Shown here: piece after piece, positions 6,454 to 8,642 of the stretch | Numbering within the stretch: position 1 is the first letter of the stretch | How the letters are laid out: each line of letters starts with the position of its first letter | NCBI GenBank assembly: GCA_020216965.1 | Contig: JAIWOJ010000058.1 | Coordinates: forward strand, 1-8,642 | Length of the DNA stretch: 8,642 bases | Reading direction: 5' to 3' | From: Prosthecobacter sp. | Lineage (GTDB): Bacteria > Verrucomicrobiota > Verrucomicrobiia > Verrucomicrobiales > Verrucomicrobiaceae | Notes under the pieces: model-generated | The model's database searches: none | The model's input: only the letters and a program-made list of their open reading frames with translations | Told to the model about the DNA's origin: nothing | Position numbers and translations under genes: made by a program

Positions 6454-6481
6454 TAGCGCTCCCAAGAGTTGGCAGGCGCTA
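6454..6481. terminator. Second hairpin 31 nt past the 6512-7552 gene
   Basis: TAGCGC (6454-6459) pairs perfectly with GCGCTA (6476-6481). After a 2x3 internal loop, CCAA (6462-6465) pairs with TTGG (6469-6472) around a GAG loop. It is the first structure a minus-strand transcript meets after the stop at 6512. No U tract follows, so it may protect the 3' end or cause pausing, with the hairpin at 6401-6424 downstream as the main stop. Confidence 0.3.
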
Positions 6482-6511
6482 GTCGAGTGCGCGTTTCGGC
6501 AAGCTGTCTTC

Positions 6512-7552
6512 CTATCTAGCCAGGGATGAAGATAGCAGCCACTCCCCTCCCTTGCCCTCGGCAGTTGCTGCTAGAAAGGCGTCGATGCCAGGCACGTTGA
6601 GCTCAGGATGCTTGCCCAAAAGGGCGCGGTAAATTTTGGCAAACTGGACTGCCCCTGCGTTGATGCACTCTTTTGCACTCCCGCCTGCGAATGCTTGCCG
6701 AGCGGCACCGAGCATGAAGGCGCGCAACAGATGTTCATCTGTGCCAGGTGCCTGTTTTTTACAGATCTCTAGCCAATCCTGCACGGGATGTTCGGGGATG
6801 CTGATTGGCAGATCGGGAGCACCTTTCAGGTAGGCGAGCACAGCGGCTGTGGCTTGGACGCTATCCTCGGAGAAGGGATCCTCTAAGTAACGCTCAATCA
6901 AACCGGCGACGCCACGGCGCAGCGGAGGATCCTTGATCACCTTCAGGACCTGGCCAGCGAAGGCTTGCATGCCAGCGGCGTCTTCATCCTCCCCCGAGGA
7001 GCCACGCATCTGGCGTATGGTGATAAGAAAACCATCTATATACAAGATCCCAGTCCATTGCTTGACCTTTGCTTCCTCCGTGCCGTTTGGGGTCTGCGCC
7101 ACGCGCGTCATTTCGCAGAGTTGGGCTGCCATGGGGAGAGGGTCTTTTTCCCAAAGTTCGACTCCTCCTGTGGCTACGGGATTGACCTTGAGATTTTTGT
7201 ACCGCCCTTGTTTTTCCATGGAGCGCAGGTCATGAACGACACGGTCCAACTCCTGCATGATGAGGCGTTGCCGCTCCTCAAGCGTGATCTCTTTATCTGT
7301 GACGGGGATAAAGTAAATATCGCCGCGAGAACGCTCTTCCAGGCTCTCATAGCGGATGAAAAGCCCCCCACCCTGGCTAAAGCGAAACTCTCCAGCGAGA
7401 CGATGGGTGCCGAGCGTCGCAGGAAAGCTGAGTCCCGTTGGAACATGTTTCCAAGGCAGCCCATGAGGGTCTGGTGCATGCCACTGACCTGGCGGCTCCG
7501 CAGACAAATGCAGTGCAAAAAAAAGGCAAAGGGCTATGGCGCAGCGAAACAT
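6512..7552 (-). CDS. Secreted protein of unknown function
   Basis: This protein has 346 residues from the ATG at 7552. It starts with a clear signal peptide (MFRCAIALCLFFALHLSA, cleavage likely before EPPG), so it is probably periplasmic or surface-exposed. The frame stays open upstream to 7741, with another ATG at 7591, but longer versions would push the signal peptide inside the protein and the longest would overlap sucA. The first half looks beta-rich (GEFRFSQGGGLFIRYES, RGDIYFIPV, WTGILYIDGFLITIRQM), with a charged helical insert (ITLEERQRLIMQELDRVVHDLRSMEK written in part: EERQRLIMQELDRVVHD). The second half, from about 200, is alpha-helical and ends in GGEWLLSSSLAR. I recognise no catalytic motif and no family, and suggest no function. 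It is transcribed divergently from sucA over a 132-bp gap with no convincing promoter in either direction. Two hairpins follow its stop. Confidence 0.78.
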   Translation of the reverse strand: MFRCAIALCLFFALHLSAEPPGQWHAPDPHGLPWKHVPTGLSFPATLGTHRLAGEFRFSQGGGLFIRYESLEERSRGDIYFIPVTDKEITLEERQRLIMQELDRVVHDLRSMEKQGRYKNLKVNPVATGGVELWEKDPLPMAAQLCEMTRVAQTPNGTEEAKVKQWTGILYIDGFLITIRQMRGSSGEDEDAAGMQAFAGQVLKVIKDPPLRRGVAGLIERYLEDPFSEDSVQATAAVLAYLKGAPDLPISIPEHPVQDWLEICKKQAPGTDEHLLRAFMLGAARQAFAGGSAKECINAGAVQFAKIYRALLGKHPELNVPGIDAFLAATAEGKGGEWLLSSSLAR

Positions 7553-7684
7553 AACGATCTGATTGGACCATGGGTGGAGTGGAGTGCTCATCCAGGCAAG
7601 TACTCTGCCAGGGGGAGAAATCAGCCCTTTCCTGAGTTGCAAGCCTGATGATCCAGCCCATGCTGAGGCTCCCCCAAACCCCCC

Positions 7685-8642
7685 ATGAGTGCCACGCTGC
7701 CGTTTCGTGCGAATCAAGACCTTCTCGAATCCAAATACCATTCCTGGAGCCAGGATCCTGCCAGTGTCGATGCCGGATGGGCCGCTTTTTTTGAAGGCTT
7801 TGAGCTTGGATTGGCTGAGCTAGTGAAGCGTCGGCAATCTGCGGCAGGCAGTGCTACATCCGAGGGCGGCACACTTTCTGAAGCTGCGCTGAATTTCCGG
7901 ATGCGCGTCACGAACGCTCTGCTGCTTTTCCGTTCACTAGGCCACCTTGAGGCACACCTGGACCCACTGAGCAAATCAGCCCCTTCCGCCCCGGAACTGA
8001 GCCTTGAGGCTCTTGGCTTCTCTGAGGCGGACCTTGACCGGGAGGTGCAGACGCAGATGTTTCGCAATGGTCAGCCGATGAAGTTGAGAGAGTTTCTGGC
8101 TGAACTGCGCCGTATCTACTGTGGCACGACTGGCTTTGAATTCATGCACATCCATGATCCAGAGGTGCGGAATTGGCTGCTAGAGCGCATTGAAAACCGC
8201 ACTTTTGAGCCTACTCCAGCAAGGGAGCAGCAGATCGACGCTCTGCGTTGGCTACTTGAAGCAGAGACCTTTGAGCGCTTCCTCCACCGCCGTTTTGTGG
8301 GCCAAAAGAGGTTCTCCGTCGAGGGTGGTGAATCCATGCTCGTCGCTCTGGAAACGATCCTGGAATGTTTGCCGGCAACGGGTGGTAGGGAGATTGTCAT
8401 GGGCATGGCTCACCGTGGCCGTCTGAGCGTGCTGGCGAACTTTCTGCGCAAGCCTCTAGAGATGCTCTTCTACGAGTTTAGTGAGAATTATGTGCCCGAT
8501 ACCGTCGGCGGGGATGGTGATGTGAAGTATCACCTGGGCTTTGAGACCATGCGCGATACACGGGATGGCAGTAAGGTAGCCATCATGTTGGCTCCTAATC
8601 CCAGCCACCTGGAAGCGGTTGACCCTGTCGTAGAGGGCATGG
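7685..8642 (+). CDS. sucA: 2-oxoglutarate dehydrogenase E1 component, 3' end outside the window
   Basis: This is the thiamine-diphosphate-dependent E1 subunit of the 2-oxoglutarate dehydrogenase complex, which decarboxylates 2-oxoglutarate and passes the succinyl group to the E2 lipoyl domain in the TCA cycle. The first 319 residues of an enzyme usually about 900-950 long are visible and in frame to the edge. The N-terminal E2-contact segment is recognisable (SWSQDPASVDAGWAAFFEGF, about 20-39). Family motifs follow: FEFMHIHDPEVRNWL (151-165), KRFSVEGGES (208-217), MAHRGRLSVL (241-250), GDVKYHLG (278-285) and NPSHLEAVDPVV (305-316). His243 and His283 fall where I expect the two active-site histidines of the E. 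coli enzyme. The ATG at 7685 is preceded by a C-rich tract (C5-AAA-C6) and no Shine-Dalgarno; the only GAGG is 16 nt away. sucB would be expected downstream, but this is not visible. Confidence 0.97.
   Translation, partial: MSATLPFRANQDLLESKYHSWSQDPASVDAGWAAFFEGFELGLAELVKRRQSAAGSATSEGGTLSEAALNFRMRVTNALLLFRSLGHLEAHLDPLSKSAPSAPELSLEALGFSEADLDREVQTQMFRNGQPMKLREFLAELRRIYCGTTGFEFMHIHDPEVRNWLLERIENRTFEPTPAREQQIDALRWLLEAETFERFLHRRFVGQKRFSVEGGESMLVALETILECLPATGGREIVMGMAHRGRLSVLANFLRKPLEMLFYEFSENYVPDTVGGDGDVKYHLGFETMRDTRDGSKVAIMLAPNPSHLEAVDPVVEGM

Larger units (their letters stand above)
6105..6511. other. Low-GC 407-bp intergenic region
   Basis: No conventional gene is visible between the L,D-transpeptidase start and the stop of the secreted-protein gene, which are both on the minus strand. 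GC falls to about 40% over 6181-6420 (95 of 240 bases by hand count) against roughly 50-65% in the flanking genes. Besides the elements listed separately, GATGCT (6355-6360) and AGCATC (6381-6386) form a weak inverted repeat just past the possible small ORF. I see no tRNA, riboswitch core, transposon ends or direct repeats. The base composition could mean a long regulated leader, a small RNA, or remains of an acquired segment. Confidence 0.6.

Noticed and set aside
7657..7684. Quadruplex potential before sucA (C3, C5 and C6 tracts)
   Set aside because: Only three tracts are present and one loop is 11 nt long, so the strict four-tract rule is not met.
7553..7684. Promoters in the 132-bp gap between the secreted-protein gene and sucA
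   Set aside because: TTGCAA at 7637 has no acceptable -10 at 16-18 nt, and no minus-strand pair reaches a reasonable match, so none is listed.
1..8642. CRISPR arrays, insertion sequences, phage genes, toxin-antitoxin or defence systems
   Set aside because: No spaced direct repeats, no transposase or integrase motifs, no terminal inverted repeats around a gene and no tRNA-like attachment site were found on reading both strands.

Overview
The window looks like an ordinary chromosomal stretch from a Gram-negative bacterium with moderately high GC (about 60-65% in the coding parts I counted). The gene complement and the amino-acid style of rpoD and sucA suggest Verrucomicrobiota or another PVC-group lineage. 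That assignment is inference from memory of protein style and is not proven by any single marker. Outer-membrane/periplasm biology is implied by a YafK/DpaA-type L,D-transpeptidase-fold protein and by a secreted protein of unknown function.

Layout from left to right: (1) the 3' part of an unrecognised single-pass membrane protein (+, open to the left edge, ends 893). (2) A P1B-type heavy-metal ATPase (-, 862-3147) whose 3' end overlaps gene 1 tail-to-tail by 32 bp. (3) A 172-bp divergent promoter region (3148-3319). It has recognisable promoters for both neighbours, an imperfect palindrome, and a canonical four-tract G-quadruplex motif on the rpoD template strand. (4) rpoD, the primary sigma-70 factor (+, 3320-5221), with a basic, proline-rich N-terminal extension carrying two AT-hook-like motifs. 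(5) A 79-bp convergent gap with a shared hairpin. (6) A YafK/DpaA-like L,D-transpeptidase-fold protein (-, 5301-6104). (7) A 407-bp region of low GC (about 40% over 6181-6420) with no annotated gene. It holds inverted repeats, two good hairpins, and a possible two-membrane-segment small protein split by a +1 frame change at a TTTGAC site. (8) A secreted protein of unknown function (-, 6512-7552). (9) A 132-bp divergent gap. (10) The 5' third of sucA, the E1 subunit of 2-oxoglutarate dehydrogenase (+, 7685 to beyond the right edge).

The genes do not form an obvious joint pathway. They are single units in alternating orientation: housekeeping transcription (rpoD), TCA cycle (sucA), metal efflux and envelope maintenance. 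No gene with a visible start has a convincing Shine-Dalgarno sequence, which suggests SD-independent initiation is common in this genome. There is no sign of a phage, transposon, CRISPR array, RNA gene or defence system. The most interesting material is non-coding or small: the rpoD leader and the 6105-6511 interval.
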